Shown piece by piece: positions 18,691 to 29,126 of a DNA stretch of 64,000 nt. Both the position numbers and the translations under genes were made by a program. Each line of letters starts with the position of its first letter. Position 1 is the stretch's first letter. The notes under the pieces are model-generated. The model was not told where the DNA came from. It made no database searches and worked only from the letters and a program-made list of their open reading frames with translations. The stretch spans positions 33,033 to 97,032 of the forward strand of contig MEOF01000055.1 of NCBI GenBank assembly GCA_001769505.1, in the 5' to 3' direction. Origin of the DNA: Bacteroidetes bacterium GWF2_33_38 (GTDB taxonomy: Bacteria > Bacteroidota > Bacteroidia > Bacteroidales > GWF2-33-38).

Positions 18691-18874
18691 AACTATTTGA
18701 ATTTTTTTCTAAAAAATTATTCGGTATAAAACCCTATTTTATAGTAATTAGATATTATTGAAAGCTAAGAATTTATTGGTTTTTATAGTAATTATATTGC
18801 CTCAACAATATTCAACATCAATTATAGAAAAGCACAGATTAAACAGTACATATTCGTTTACCTGACATATAGCA

Positions 18875-18905
18875 TGTTTTTTTAGCATTTCTTGTTATAA
18901 CTTTG
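18875..18905 (+). promoter_or_regulatory. Candidate promoter of mutAB
   Basis: TAACTTTG (18898-18905) matches the Bacteroidetes -7 consensus exactly and lies 25 bases before the mutA ATG. The -33 position has only a weak TGTT (18875-18878). Confidence 0.4.
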
Positions 18906-18930
18906 TCGCAATTATTAAAATATATTTGAT

Positions 18931-20754
18931 ATGACTGATAAAAGCAAAAGTTTGTTCACCGATTTTCCCGACATAAGCACTCAAGAATGGGAAGAACTTA
19001 TAGTTAAAGACTTAAAGGGTGCCGATTACGATAAAAAATTGGTATGGAAAACACTCGAAGGAATCAACGTAAAACCATATTATAGAGCTGAGCATATTTC
19101 TAATATCGAATTTACAAAGTCCTTTCCTACCGATTTCCCTTATGTAAGAGGAAATAAAAAATGCGATAACGAATGGAAAATTTGCGAAGACATATACGTT
19201 GTAGATTATAATCAAGCAAATCAAAAAGCATTAAATGCTCTAGATAAAGGAGCAAGCGGAATTAATTTTATATTGACAGATAAGAATGTTACCAAAGAGA
19301 ATCTTTCTACTTTACTCAATAACATTTGTTTAATTGAAACAAACATAGATTTTTCGGGAGCAATCAGCATTCAAAATTTATGTAAAGATCTCCAACATTT
19401 CGATTTTTTGTCGGGGGCTATAAACCTAGACTCACTTGGAATTTTAACCATAAAGGGAAATTTTTGCAAAGATGAAAAAGCAGCATTTGACGATGTAGAA
19501 TATTCAATCAAGAATTCAGGAAAACTAAAAGCGTTTGCCGTTAATGCAGTTAATTTTCATAATGCAGGAGCTTCGGCAACTCAAGAGTTGGCTTTTGGAT
19601 TATCAATGGCTGTTGAGTACTTAAATAAATTAACCGACAAAGGATTAAGCGTTGACGATATTTCTTCGAAAATGAAATTTGTTGTGGGAATTGGTTCAAA
19701 TTATTTCATGGAAATTGCAAAAGTAAGAGCTGCCAGATTGTTGTGGGCAAAAATTATAGAAGCCTACAATCCCAAAAATAGTATTTCGAATCAGTTATAC
19801 ATTCATGCCATTACTTCAGAATGGAACAAAACAAGTTACGACCCATATGTAAATATGCTTCGAACAACAACTGAGTCGATGTCGGCGGTTATTGGAGGAG
19901 TAGAAATATTAACCGTAACACCTTTCGATATAACGTTTCAAGAATCGGATACATTTTCAGAAAGAATTGCCCGAAACACACAAATTATTTTGAAAGAAGA
20001 ATCGAACATGAACAAAATTATTGACCCATCGGCAGGCTCATACTACATTGAAAATTTGACGCAAGCAATTGCAAACGAAGCGTTGAAACTTTTTGTCGAA
20101 ATAGAAGATAAAGGCGGATATTTACAAGCATTCAAAGATGGTTTTATTCAACTTTCGATTAAAGAAATGGCTCAAAAAAGAGATATGAATATTGCCATGC
20201 GAAGCGAAATAATACTTGGGACAAATCAATATCCAAATCCATTAGAAAAAATTTCGAATACTGTTACAAAAACAAAAAAACCAAACGTGCCGGAATCTTT
20301 AATAGCAGAACCTATTCGCATTTATCGTGGAGCTGAGGCTTTTGAGAAAATTAGATTACAAACTGAAAGAGCGGCAAAAACTCCGCGCGTTTTCATGTTT
20401 ACTTTTGGAAACTTAGCCATGAGAAAAGCCCGTGCGATGTTCTCCTCAAATTTCTTCGGATGTGCTGGATACGAAATTATCGATAATCTTGGTTTCAAAA
20501 CCATTGAGGAAGGCATAAAAGCGGCAAAAGAAAGTCAAGCAGAGATTATAGTAATTTGTAGTTCTGATGAAGAATATCCAGAAATAGTCCCACAAATTGC
20601 AGAAGTTTTACATACCAAAATATTGGTCGTTGCTGGATATCCAAAAGAACATATCGAAAATTTTAAAAAAACGGGCGTTACAAACTTCATTCATTTAAAA
20701 TCGAATCTATTAGAAACCTTGCAAGATTTTAACCAAATAATAGGAATTACATAA
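18931..20754 (+). CDS. mutA: Methylmalonyl-CoA mutase, small (beta) subunit
   Basis: 607 residues. It begins with FPDISTQEWEELIVKDLKGADY and follows the TIM-barrel mutase fold (ELAFGLSMAVEYL, NYFMEIAKVRAARLLWAKI, DPSAGSYYIE). The C-terminal cobalamin-type domain lacks the DxHxxG base-off motif, as expected for the non-catalytic subunit of heterodimeric mutases. With mutB it interconverts succinyl-CoA and methylmalonyl-CoA in propionate formation or use. A 93-base gap separates it from mutB. Confidence 0.92.
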   Translation: MTDKSKSLFTDFPDISTQEWEELIVKDLKGADYDKKLVWKTLEGINVKPYYRAEHISNIEFTKSFPTDFPYVRGNKKCDNEWKICEDIYVVDYNQANQKALNALDKGASGINFILTDKNVTKENLSTLLNNICLIETNIDFSGAISIQNLCKDLQHFDFLSGAINLDSLGILTIKGNFCKDEKAAFDDVEYSIKNSGKLKAFAVNAVNFHNAGASATQELAFGLSMAVEYLNKLTDKGLSVDDISSKMKFVVGIGSNYFMEIAKVRAARLLWAKIIEAYNPKNSISNQLYIHAITSEWNKTSYDPYVNMLRTTTESMSAVIGGVEILTVTPFDITFQESDTFSERIARNTQIILKEESNMNKIIDPSAGSYYIENLTQAIANEALKLFVEIEDKGGYLQAFKDGFIQLSIKEMAQKRDMNIAMRSEIILGTNQYPNPLEKISNTVTKTKKPNVPESLIAEPIRIYRGAEAFEKIRLQTERAAKTPRVFMFTFGNLAMRKARAMFSSNFFGCAGYEIIDNLGFKTIEEGIKAAKESQAEIIVICSSDEEYPEIVPQIAEVLHTKILVVAGYPKEHIENFKKTGVTNFIHLKSNLLETLQDFNQIIGIT

Positions 20755-20847
20755 TAATTATAAAAAGATGAAAGCACCTATTTTGAGAATAAACTTTTCA
20801 AATTTTTCTTTAAGGACTTCTAAATTTATAACCTATACAAAAAAATT

Positions 20848-23001
20848 ATGAAACCAAATTTCAAAAATATAAGTTTACAAAATAACCCTAAGCAAACTAA
20901 ATCTTCGGCCGATTGGGAAAAGGAAAACAAGATTGAAAAAAATTGGCTAACTCCCGAGCAAATCAACGTTAAACCAGTTTACAACTCAAGCGATTTAGAA
21001 AATATATCACATTTGAACTTTGCAGCAGGTTTGCCTCCATATCTTAGAGGGCCATACTCAACTATGTACGTTATGAAGCCATGGACTGTTCGTCAGTATG
21101 CTGGATTTTCAACTGCTGAAGAATCAAACGCTTTTTATCGAAGAAATTTAGCTGCCGGACAAAAAGGTTTATCGGTTGCATTCGATTTGGCAACTCATCG
21201 AGGTTATGATTCTGATCACGAAAGAGTTGTAGGAGATGTAGGAAAAGCTGGCGTTGCAATTGATTCGATTCTTGACATGAAAATTTTATTCGATCAAATT
21301 CCATTGGATAAAATGTCGGTTTCGATGACGATGAACGGTGCGGTTCTTCCAATTTTAGCGTTTTATATTGTTGCAGCCGAAGAGCAGGGCGTAAAAATGG
21401 AACTTTTGAGCGGAACTATTCAAAACGATATTTTGAAAGAATTTATGGTTCGAAATACATACATCTATCCACCAGAAATGTCGATGAGAATTATTGCCGA
21501 TATTTTTGGTTTTACATCTAAGAATATGCCTAAATTCAATTCAATCAGTATATCGGGGTATCACATGCAAGAAGCTGGAGCAACTGCCGATATTGAATTA
21601 GCTTATACCTTAGCCGACGGCTTGGAATATTTGCGAACAGGAATTGCATCGGGCTTAAGTATTGATGAGTTTGCTCCTCGATTGTCGTTCTTTTGGGCAA
21701 TCGGGATGAATCATTTTATGGAAATAGCCAAAATGAGAGCTGCACGAATGCTTTGGGCAAAAATTGTCAAACAATTTAATCCTAAAAATCCAAAATCGAT
21801 GGCATTGCGAACACACTCACAAACATCGGGATGGAGTTTAACAGAACAAGACCCGTTTAACAATGTTGCCCGAACTTGCATCGAAGCTATGGCTGCTGCA
21901 CTTGGGCATACACAATCGCTTCATACCAACGCACTTGACGAAGCTATTGCATTACCAACCGACTTCTCGGCTCGTATAGCACGAAATACTCAAATATACT
22001 TACAAGAAGAAACCAATATTTGTAAAGCTGTTGACCCTTGGGCTGGTTCGTATTATGTCGAAACCTTAACCAATGAGTTGGCACAAAAAGCATGGGCACT
22101 AATCGAAGAAGTTGAAGAACTTGGCGGAATGTCGAAAGCTATCGAAACAGGAATCCCTAAAATGAGAATCGAAGAAGCTGCTGCTCGAAAACAAGCTCGC
22201 ATTGATTCGAAAAAAGACATTATTGTTGGGGTAAATAAATACAAACTCGAAAAAGAAGACCCTATTGATATTCTCGAGGTTGATAATACTGCCGTAAGAG
22301 AATCGCAATTAAAACGATTGGCAAAATTAAAAGCTGAGCGTAACAACGAAGAAGTTAAAAAAGCATTAGCAGAAATTACAAAATCGTGTGAAACTGAAAA
22401 TGGAAATTTGTTAGAACTTGCTGTTGATGCAGCAAGAAAGCGAGCGACACTTGGAGAAATTTCAGATGCTATAGAGGCTGTTTCGGGAAGATACAAGGCA
22501 GTAATTCGATCAATTTCAGGAGTATATTCTTCTGAATCGCATAACGATTCCGATTATAAAAAAGCCAAAGAACTTGCCGATAAATTTGCCGAACTTGATG
22601 GAAGACGCCCACGAATTATGATTGCAAAAATGGGACAAGACGGTCATGATAGAGGAGCAAAAGTGGTTTCAACTGGATATGCCGATATGGGATTCGATGT
22701 AGATATTGGACCATTGTTTCAAACTCCTGCCGAAGCCGCCAAGCAAGCTGTTGAAAACGACGTACATATACTAGGTGTCTCGAGTTTAGCCGCAGGGCAC
22801 AAAACTTTGATTCCTCAAGTAATTGCAGAACTAAAAAAACTTGGTCGTGAAGACATAATGATAATTGCCGGAGGTGTTATTCCTGCACAAGATTACGATT
22901 TCTTGTACAAGGCCGGAGTTGTCGGAATTTTTGGACCGGGAACTTCGGTCTCAGTTGCCGCAAAACAAATTTTGGAAGTACTTATCGAAAGTCGAAAATA
23001 A
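20848..23001 (+). CDS. mutB: Methylmalonyl-CoA mutase, large (alpha, catalytic) subunit
   Basis: 717 residues. The N-terminal half contains [20 protein letters not shown], the substrate and radical-site region, and the barrel motifs [19 protein letters not shown] and [10 protein letters not shown]. The C-terminal B12-binding domain has [13 protein letters not shown], where His is the lower axial cobalt ligand. This subunit is catalytic. The epimerase and the MeaB chaperone are not in the window. A clear terminator follows. Confidence 0.95.
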   Translation: MKPNFKNISLQNNPKQTKSSADWEKENKIEKNWLTPEQINVKPVYNSSDLENISHLNFAAGLPPYLRGPYSTMYVMKPWTVRQYAGFSTAEESNAFYRRNLAAGQKGLSVAFDLATHRGYDSDHERVVGDVGKAGVAIDSILDMKILFDQIPLDKMSVSMTMNGAVLPILAFYIVAAEEQGVKMELLSGTIQNDILKEFMVRNTYIYPPEMSMRIIADIFGFTSKNMPKFNSISISGYHMQEAGATADIELAYTLADGLEYLRTGIASGLSIDEFAPRLSFFWAIGMNHFMEIAKMRAARMLWAKIVKQFNPKNPKSMALRTHSQTSGWSLTEQDPFNNVARTCIEAMAAALGHTQSLHTNALDEAIALPTDFSARIARNTQIYLQEETNICKAVDPWAGSYYVETLTNELAQKAWALIEEVEELGGMSKAIETGIPKMRIEEAAARKQARIDSKKDIIVGVNKYKLEKEDPIDILEVDNTAVRESQLKRLAKLKAERNNEEVKKALAEITKSCETENGNLLELAVDAARKRATLGEISDAIEAVSGRYKAVIRSISGVYSSESHNDSDYKKAKELADKFAELDGRRPRIMIAKMGQDGHDRGAKVVSTGYADMGFDVDIGPLFQTPAEAAKQAVENDVHILGVSSLAAGHKTLIPQVIAELKKLGREDIMIIAGGVIPAQDYDFLYKAGVVGIFGPGTSVSVAAKQILEVLIESRK

Positions 23002-23003
23002 AA

Positions 23004-23041
23004 GAAGAGGGTGTCTCGACTTTTCGGACACCCTCTTTCCT
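23004..23041 (+). terminator. Terminator of mutAB
   Basis: AGAGGGTGTC (23006-23015) and GACACCCTCT (23027-23036), 10-bp perfect stem with an 11-base loop, then TTT. It starts 5 bases after the mutB stop. Confidence 0.88.
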
Positions 23042-23099
23042 TATCTAACTATCAATTAAATATTTATCTGTATGTTTCTGAATAGAACAGCAATCTAAC

Positions 23100-24446
23100 C
23101 TAAGAACTATATCTTAACCATTTCCAAAGTTCTTTGTAGGTAATTTTTTTTCCATACATAAGTATTCCGGTTCGATATATTTTTCCTGCCAACCAAGTTG
23201 TTCCAATAAAAGTAAGCACCAAAAGAACTGCCGATAAAGCAATTTCCCAAAAAGGTACACCAAAAGGAATACGAATCATCATTACAACCGGAGATGTGAA
23301 TGGAATAATCGAAAACCAAAAACTGACTGCTCCATCGGGATTATTTACTACATTTTGACCAACAATAAATGCAACTATGAGAGGAGCCGAAATGGGAAGC
23401 ATAAATTGCTGTGTGTCGGCCTCGTTATCAACAGCTCCACCGATTGCGGCAAAAAGTGAAGAATACAATAAATATCCGCCAAGAAAATAGAATAAAAACA
23501 TTCCAATCATTACGGCAAAATCAATGTTTTTCAAGGTTGATAACATTCCTTGTATCTCGCTTGCATTTTCGTCCATAACTGGTTGTATTTCGCTTAACTG
23601 ACTTGAAGAACCCGTGAATAAATCTTGGGCAACAACTTCTTGTTGAATGTTTGCTGGATTTATGTCAAAAAATACCGTTTGCACAACCGTTACAATCACA
23701 AATGTTAATATAATCCAAAGTAAAAACTGAGTTAATCCGACCATTGCAACACCCACAATTTTCCCCATCATCAACTGAAATGGTCGTACTGAAGAAATGA
23801 TTACCTCAACTATTCGGCTGGTTTTTTCTTCAATGACACCTCGCATAACCTGAGCTCCATAAAGAAAAATAAAAAGATAAATCATAAAGCCAGCAATAAA
23901 ACCAACTGCCATTGTTAACTCGGTAGAACTTTCCTCCTCAACACCCTCATCTGTCCACTTAAATGTAGAAATGTTAACATTCGTTTTAACCGCTTTTAAA
24001 ATATTTTCGTCTATCCCCGATGCTTTAAGTTTTTCGCTTTCTAATTCTTTTTCGAGAGCATTCGAAATATGCATCTTTACTCCAAGGTTTGGTTGTTTGT
24101 TCGAAAAAAGCTGAACGCCACTGGGAGCACTTGTTATATTTTCGGGAATAAACAGAACGGCGTAATAGCCTGATGTTTTAAAATCTTTTTTTACATCGTC
24201 TAAACTTTTATTTTCGAGTCGTTCAAATTTCAAATACTGTGTATTTTCGATAGCTAAACTCACCGCTTTTGTTTGGTCAATAATAGCAATGGTTTTATTG
24301 TCTTGATCTTCGAGTTGCGAAACCCAAGCAGGTACAATCATCAAGGCTGCCATTAAAATTGGACCAATGATGGTCATAATAATAAAGGACTTTTTCTTAA
24401 CTCTCGTGAGATATTCTCGTTTTATGATGAGTGTTATTTTGCTCAT
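23100..24446 (-). CDS. ABC-2 type transporter permease (NatB-like)
   Basis: 448 residues. N-terminal MSKITLIIKREYLTRVKKKSF and a first TM helix (about 20-42), a large extracytoplasmic domain, then five or six TM helices from about 180 onward with RGVIEEKTSRIVEVIISSVRPFQLMMGKI, the signature loop of the NatB/YhaP permease family. Pairs with the ATPase encoded directly upstream (4-base overlap) as an exporter. The substrate is unknown; NatAB of Bacillus extrudes Na+, but that cannot be assumed here. Confidence 0.88.
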   Translation of the reverse strand: MSKITLIIKREYLTRVKKKSFIIMTIIGPILMAALMIVPAWVSQLEDQDNKTIAIIDQTKAVSLAIENTQYLKFERLENKSLDDVKKDFKTSGYYAVLFIPENITSAPSGVQLFSNKQPNLGVKMHISNALEKELESEKLKASGIDENILKAVKTNVNISTFKWTDEGVEEESSTELTMAVGFIAGFMIYLFIFLYGAQVMRGVIEEKTSRIVEVIISSVRPFQLMMGKIVGVAMVGLTQFLLWIILTFVIVTVVQTVFFDINPANIQQEVVAQDLFTGSSSQLSEIQPVMDENASEIQGMLSTLKNIDFAVMIGMFLFYFLGGYLLYSSLFAAIGGAVDNEADTQQFMLPISAPLIVAFIVGQNVVNNPDGAVSFWFSIIPFTSPVVMMIRIPFGVPFWEIALSAVLLVLTFIGTTWLAGKIYRTGILMYGKKITYKELWKWLRYSS

Positions 24447-25387
24447 AATATTTGTTTTTTATTGTCTATTTCGTTTGTTTCTTCTACGGCTCTAATAAAA
24501 ATGTCGTTCATGCTTGGGAGCATTTCTCTGAACGAAATAATTTCTCCGAAAGGAAGCACATGTGAAATTAAATTGTTGGTTTTTATTTCTCGTAAAAGCT
24601 TAATTTTAATATTGGTAATATCGTTTGCAAAATTATTTTCAACGATTTCATAATCAGGAGTAAGTGTAGCCTCAAGCAGATTTGGCTTTCCTTTAAACTG
24701 AATTTCGAGTGTATTTCCTTTAAATTGATTTCTGATATCATGAACTGAGCCGTCGAGAATTTTTTTAGATTTATTGATTAAGGCTATGTTGTCGCAAACT
24801 TCTTCAACCGAACTCATGTTGTGTGTGGAAAAAATAATTGTGGCTCCTTGTTCTCTTAAATATAAAATTTCCTGTTTCAATAAATTGGTATTTATTGGGT
24901 CAAATCCACTGAAAGGCTCATCAAAAATCAATAATTTTGGTTCGTGTAAAATAGTTACAATAAACTGAACTTTTTGTTGCATTCCTTTCGAAAGCTCTTC
25001 AACTTTTTTGTCCCACCATGCTTGAATTTCAAATTTTTCGAACCAGTATTTTAATTTTTTCAACGCATCTTTTTTTGATAAACCCTTTAGCTGTGCCAGA
25101 TATAAAGCCTGCTCACCAACTTTCATTTTTTTGTACAAACCTCGCTCTTCCGGTAAGTAGCCTATTTGTTCGACATGGTGCGATTTGAGTTTTTCTCCAT
25201 TAAAAAAAATATCGCCACTATCAGGAGCTGTAATTTGATTAATGATTCTGATTAGAGTTGTTTTTCCTGCTCCATTCGGACCAAGCAGTCCAAATATAGA
25301 ACCTTTGGGAACATTTATGCTAACATTATCTAGAGCTAAGTGATTAGCATATTTTTTAACAACATTGTGGGCTTCAAAAAGGTTCAT
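24443..25387 (-). CDS. ABC transporter ATP-binding protein (NatA-like)
   Basis: 314 residues. Walker A GLLGPNGAGKTTLIRI, signature LSKGMQQKVQF, Walker B LLIFDEPFSGFDP and switch His in IIFSTHNM. A C-terminal extension of about 90 residues after the nucleotide-binding domain is common in NatA/YhaQ-type proteins. It energises the permease encoded downstream. The start is an ATG 29 bases after the dnaJ stop, so this unit may read on from dnaJ. Confidence 0.92.
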   Translation of the reverse strand: MNLFEAHNVVKKYANHLALDNVSINVPKGSIFGLLGPNGAGKTTLIRIINQITAPDSGDIFFNGEKLKSHHVEQIGYLPEERGLYKKMKVGEQALYLAQLKGLSKKDALKKLKYWFEKFEIQAWWDKKVEELSKGMQQKVQFIVTILHEPKLLIFDEPFSGFDPINTNLLKQEILYLREQGATIIFSTHNMSSVEEVCDNIALINKSKKILDGSVHDIRNQFKGNTLEIQFKGKPNLLEATLTPDYEIVENNFANDITNIKIKLLREIKTNNLISHVLPFGEIISFREMLPSMNDIFIRAVEETNEIDNKKQIL

Positions 25388-25416
25388 CTATCTTTTTTGT
25401 GTTAGTGTTTTATCGG

Positions 25417-26571
25417 TTAAAAGTATTCTTTCATTTTCTCAAAAAAACTTTTTTCTGAACTTGATGGGTTTGGAATAAAACTCGGTGATGACTGAAGTTT
25501 TTCGAATATCTTTTTCTCTTCTTTTGAAATGGCACTTGGAATCCAAACGTTGACTTTTACAAGCAAGTCGCCTTTTCGGTATGCATTAACATCTGTTAAG
25601 CCTTTTCCTCTTAATCGCAGTATTCTTCCTGGTTGTGTTCCTGGGTCAATTTTAATTTTAACTTTTCCTTCTAAGGTTGGGATTTCAACAGTTGCTCCAA
25701 GCGTTACATCGGGAATACTTATGAAAAGATTATACAATAAATCATTATCGTCTCTTATTAACTCTTCGTGTTTTTCTTCTTCGATAAGAACAAGTAAATC
25801 TCCATTCATGCCACCTCTTCGTGCTGCATTTCCTTTTCCCGATACCGAAAGTTGCATTCCTTCTCCAACTCCTGCAGGAATTTTTATGTTTACAACTTCC
25901 TCATCTTGCATAATGCCTTCGCCGTAGCAAGAAGTACATTTTTGAGTTATTATTTTTCCTTCTCCTCCACAAGTTGGGCATGTTCTTGCACTTTGCATTT
26001 GTCCCAAAATGGTATTAGTAACTGTAATCACTTGTCCTTGTCCGTGACAAGTGCTACACTCTGTGTGTTTTGAACCGGGAACAGCCCCTGAACCATCGCA
26101 AGTTTTACAAGAAACGTATTTTTTGACTTTTATTTTCTTCTCAACGCCTGTTGCAATTTCATTTAAGTTTAATTTAACTTTTACGCGAAGATTGGTTCCT
26201 TTATTAACTCGTCTTGATTGTCGACCTCTGCCACCGAACCCGCCAAATCCACCGCCAAAAACGTCTCCGAAGATATCTCCAAAATTTGAAAAAATGTCAT
26301 CCATCGACATGCCGCCGCCGTATCCTCCGCTTCCACCAGAAGCTCCGCCAACTCCGGCGTGTCCAAATTGGTCGTATCGTCGTTTTTTATCGTCGTTACT
26401 TAATACTTCATAAGCTTCGGCAGCTTCCTTAAATTTTTCTTCTGCAGACTTATCGTTTGGGTTTTTATCGGGATGGTGTTTAATTGCCATCTTGCGATAA
26501 GCCTTTTTAATTTCGTCTTTCGATGCATTTTTCGAAACTTCGAGTATTTCGTAATAATCTCTTTTTGACAT
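25417..26571 (-). CDS. dnaJ: Chaperone DnaJ
   Basis: 384 residues in the canonical order: J domain with HPD (HHPDKNPND), Gly/Phe-rich linker (about 75-115), four zinc-binding CxxCxGxG repeats ([32 protein letters not shown]) and the C-terminal substrate-binding domains. Co-chaperone that delivers clients to DnaK and stimulates its ATPase. It follows grpE by 28 bases; dnaK itself is elsewhere. Confidence 0.97.
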   Translation of the reverse strand: MSKRDYYEILEVSKNASKDEIKKAYRKMAIKHHPDKNPNDKSAEEKFKEAAEAYEVLSNDDKKRRYDQFGHAGVGGASGGSGGYGGGMSMDDIFSNFGDIFGDVFGGGFGGFGGRGRQSRRVNKGTNLRVKVKLNLNEIATGVEKKIKVKKYVSCKTCDGSGAVPGSKHTECSTCHGQGQVITVTNTILGQMQSARTCPTCGGEGKIITQKCTSCYGEGIMQDEEVVNIKIPAGVGEGMQLSVSGKGNAARRGGMNGDLLVLIEEEKHEELIRDDNDLLYNLFISIPDVTLGATVEIPTLEGKVKIKIDPGTQPGRILRLRGKGLTDVNAYRKGDLLVKVNVWIPSAISKEEKKIFEKLQSSPSFIPNPSSSEKSFFEKMKEYF

Positions 26572-26599
26572 TTTTTTGCTTTTTGTTTTTCAATCTACC

Positions 26600-27157
26600 T
26601 TATTCTCCAACAACCACTTTTGCGTATCGAATTACTTTTTCGTTAAGTAAATATCCTTTTTCGATCACATCTATTATCTTCCCTTTTTTATCTTCGGTTG
26701 GCATTTTGGTAATCGCCTCGTGAAAATCGGTATCAAAATCGGCATCTTTTGTTTCAATCGCCTTGATTCCTTTTTGTGATAAAAAGATTGAAAATTTACT
26801 GTAAATCAAATTAATACCATTTTTTATGGCATCAATATCTTTAGCACTATTTATCGATTCTATGGCTCTCTCAAAATCATCGATAATTGGAAGCATATTT
26901 ACAAAAATGTCTTCTCCAGCAGTTTTCGTGAGATCCATTTTTTCTTTAAGAGTTCTTTTTCTGTAATTATCAAATTCGGCCGAAAGTCTCAAATATTTAT
27001 TTTGAAACTCATTAACTTTTTCTATTAACTCTGCCTCAATATTTACCTCATTTTTTTCCTGTTTCTCTTCTTGGCTCGAGTCGATATTTTGTTCATTTTC
27101 TTCTGTTACTACGTTTTCTTCAATATCTTTTTTATCTTTTTTTCTAGACATTCGCAT
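26600..27157 (-). CDS. grpE: Nucleotide exchange factor GrpE
   Basis: 185 residues. An acidic, Glu-rich, disordered N-terminus is followed by the long coiled coil (NKYLRLSAEFDNYRKRTLKEK) and the C-terminal beta domain (GIKAIETKDADFDTDFHEAI...EKGYLLNEKVIRYAKVVV), which is the GrpE pattern. It exchanges ADP for ATP on DnaK. ATGs at 27157 and 27151 are both possible starts. First gene of the grpE-dnaJ unit. Confidence 0.94.
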   Translation of the reverse strand: MRMSRKKDKKDIEENVVTEENEQNIDSSQEEKQEKNEVNIEAELIEKVNEFQNKYLRLSAEFDNYRKRTLKEKMDLTKTAGEDIFVNMLPIIDDFERAIESINSAKDIDAIKNGINLIYSKFSIFLSQKGIKAIETKDADFDTDFHEAITKMPTEDKKGKIIDVIEKGYLLNEKVIRYAKVVVGE

Positions 27158-27218
27158 ATTCTATATATTTTTTGAAAAATTAATCGTTTTGAATTGTCAA
27201 TTTGCTTGCCATAAAACA

Positions 27219-27252
27219 AAATATAGACAAATTGGCATTTTTGTCTATATTT
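27219..27252. terminator. 13-bp inverted repeat between the thioredoxin gene and grpE
   Basis: AAATATAGACAAA (27219-27231) and TTTGTCTATATTT (27240-27252) are perfect arms around 8 bases. It lies 25 bases after the stop of the thioredoxin-like gene, so a terminator is the simplest reading, although the following T run is interrupted. It also lies 62 bases before grpE and differs from the CIRCE heat-shock operator. Confidence 0.55.
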
Positions 27253-27277
27253 ATTTCAAGTTTATATTTTTAATCGG

Positions 27278-27811
27278 CTATTTTTTCAGTTCTTTTTCCA
27301 AGGCTGACTCCAAATCGGCACCACGTAAATTTACACCAACAATAATCCCATCTCCATTGAGTAAAAAATTCGAAGGTATCGACCTAACATTGTAAGTTTT
27401 TGCTCCTTCTGAAGACCAATATTTTAAATCGCTTACATGATATTCCCATTCTAGTTTATCCCTTTCAATTGCACCAACCCAGCTTTCTTTTGATTTATCG
27501 AGGGAAACGCTATAAACTGTAAATTTTTTACCATTGTTAAATTTTTCATCTTTATACTTTTGATATGCACCAACTACGCTAGGATTTTCTCTTCGACATG
27601 GTCCACACCACGAAGCCCAAAAATCGACTAAAACCATACTGCCCTTTAAATCAGATAGTTTGTAAATTTTTCCGTCGGGTGATTCGTAAGCCAATTCTGG
27701 AGCAATATCTCCAATTTGAGTTCCTATAACTTTTTCTTTATTTTCGTTTTGTGCAAAAGTTGATGAAAAGATGAAAAAGCCGACAATGATTGAAATTAAT
27801 CTTTTACTCAT
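27278..27811 (-). CDS. Secreted TlpA-like thioredoxin-fold protein
   Basis: 177 residues. A signal peptide (MSKRLISIIVGFFIFSSTFAQ) precedes an AhpC/TSA-like domain with the redox motif WASWCGPCRREN, cis-Pro region RSIPSNFLL and a late GADLESALEK helix. Likely periplasmic thiol-disulfide oxidoreductase; Bacteroidetes have many such ResA/TlpA paralogues. The start overlaps the murA stop by 8 bases, so it is the last gene of the DUF4290-murA unit. Confidence 0.88.
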   Translation of the reverse strand: MSKRLISIIVGFFIFSSTFAQNENKEKVIGTQIGDIAPELAYESPDGKIYKLSDLKGSMVLVDFWASWCGPCRRENPSVVGAYQKYKDEKFNNGKKFTVYSVSLDKSKESWVGAIERDKLEWEYHVSDLKYWSSEGAKTYNVRSIPSNFLLNGDGIIVGVNLRGADLESALEKELKK

Positions 27812-29117
27812 GATTTGTTCTTTTAATTTTAGCTCCTAATTTATTTAAACGACCATCGATATCTTGATATCCTCTATCGATTTGTTCAATGTTGTGAATA
27901 ATACTGGTTCCATCGGCCGATAATGCTGCAATCAATAAAGCTACTCCGGCTCTGATGTCAGGACTAGTCATTACGGTTGGTTTAAGTTTTAATTGTCGAT
28001 TGTGTCCAATAACCGTTGCACGATGTGGGTCGCAAAGAATAATTTGAGCACCCATATCAATTAATTTATCGACAAAAAACAGACGGCTTTCAAACATTTT
28101 TTGATGAATAAGAACGCTTCCTTTTGCTTGAGTGGCAACAACCAAAAAAACACTCAATAAATCGGGAGTTAATCCAGGCCATATAGCATCTGAAATTGTC
28201 ATTATAGAGCCATCAATAAATGTTTCGATTTCGTAATTATCTTGTTCGGGAATAAAAATATCGTCGCCAATTCGGTCAAGTTTTATGCCAAGTCTTTTAA
28301 ACGACGATGGAATGATTCCAAGTTCATCGTAAGCAACATTTTTAATCGTAATTTCTGATTGAGTCATCGCAGCTAAGCCGATGAAACTTCCTATTTCGAT
28401 CATATCAGGAAGCATTCTATGTGTACAACCTTTCAGCGATTTTACTCCTTCGATGGTCAATAAATTAGAGCCAATTCCAATTATGTTAGATCCCATTTTT
28501 ACGAGCATTTTACACAGTTGCTGAATGTATGGTTCGCAAGCAGCATTAAAAATGGTTGTTTTTCCTTCAGCTAAAACAGCTGCCATTATTATGTTTGCTG
28601 TTCCAGTAACCGAGGCTTCGTCGAGAAGCATATAGGTTCCTTTAAGCTTTTTAGCCTTGACCTCATAAAAATTTAAAGAAGAATCGTAATTAAATATTGC
28701 ACCTAATTTTTCAAATCCAATAAAATGGGTATCTAATCTTCTGCGACCTATTTTATCTCCTCCAGGTCTTGGAATTAACCCAACTCCAAATCGCGAAAGC
28801 ATAGGTCCAACAATCATTATAGAACCTCTTAGGCTCGAAGCTTTTTTCTTATATTCGTCAGAATACAAATAATCGAAATCAAGATTTTCAGTTTTAAAAC
28901 TATATGTAGATTCGTTTATTTTTTTAACCTTAACGCCAATTGACGAGAGTAAGTTTATTAAGTTTATTACATCACGTATTTGAGGAATATTTTCAATTAC
29001 AATTTCATCAGAAGTAAGCAGCGTTGCACAAATAATTTGTAAAGCTTCGTTTTTTGCTCCTTGTGGGGTTATTTCTCCCTTGAGTTTATAACCGCCTTCT
29101 ATTTCAAAAGTATTCAT
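27804..29117 (-). CDS. murA: UDP-N-acetylglucosamine 1-carboxyvinyltransferase
   Basis: 437 residues of the EPT/RTPC-like enolpyruvyl transferase fold. GEITPQGAKNEAL near the N-terminus carries the conserved Lys-Asn, and the mobile loop reads IPRPGGDKIGRRRLD. The residue equivalent to E. coli Cys115, the fosfomycin target, is Asp121 here. Catalyses the first committed step of peptidoglycan synthesis using PEP. It lies 9 bases after the DUF4290 gene, an association common in Bacteroidetes. Confidence 0.93.
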   Translation of the reverse strand: MNTFEIEGGYKLKGEITPQGAKNEALQIICATLLTSDEIVIENIPQIRDVINLINLLSSIGVKVKKINESTYSFKTENLDFDYLYSDEYKKKASSLRGSIMIVGPMLSRFGVGLIPRPGGDKIGRRRLDTHFIGFEKLGAIFNYDSSLNFYEVKAKKLKGTYMLLDEASVTGTANIIMAAVLAEGKTTIFNAACEPYIQQLCKMLVKMGSNIIGIGSNLLTIEGVKSLKGCTHRMLPDMIEIGSFIGLAAMTQSEITIKNVAYDELGIIPSSFKRLGIKLDRIGDDIFIPEQDNYEIETFIDGSIMTISDAIWPGLTPDLLSVFLVVATQAKGSVLIHQKMFESRLFFVDKLIDMGAQIILCDPHRATVIGHNRQLKLKPTVMTSPDIRAGVALLIAALSADGTSIIHNIEQIDRGYQDIDGRLNKLGAKIKRTNHE

Positions 29118-29126
29118 TTCGTAATT

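Noticed and set aside
18055..18930. Cobalamin riboswitch before mutAB
   Set aside because: The upstream region has no B12-box-like conserved element or multi-stem structure; only relics and a promoter were seen.
22053..22496. Antisense open frame of 147 codons inside mutB
   Set aside because: It lies opposite a well-conserved catalytic gene and has low-complexity Ser/Phe-rich composition typical of shadow frames.
25529..26413. Antisense frames across dnaJ
   Set aside because: Complementary to the conserved J domain, zinc repeats and Gly/Phe linker; no start context or family resemblance.
25417..27157. Missing dnaK as an anomaly
   Set aside because: In Bacteroidetes dnaK is often separate from grpE-dnaJ, so its absence here is ordinary.
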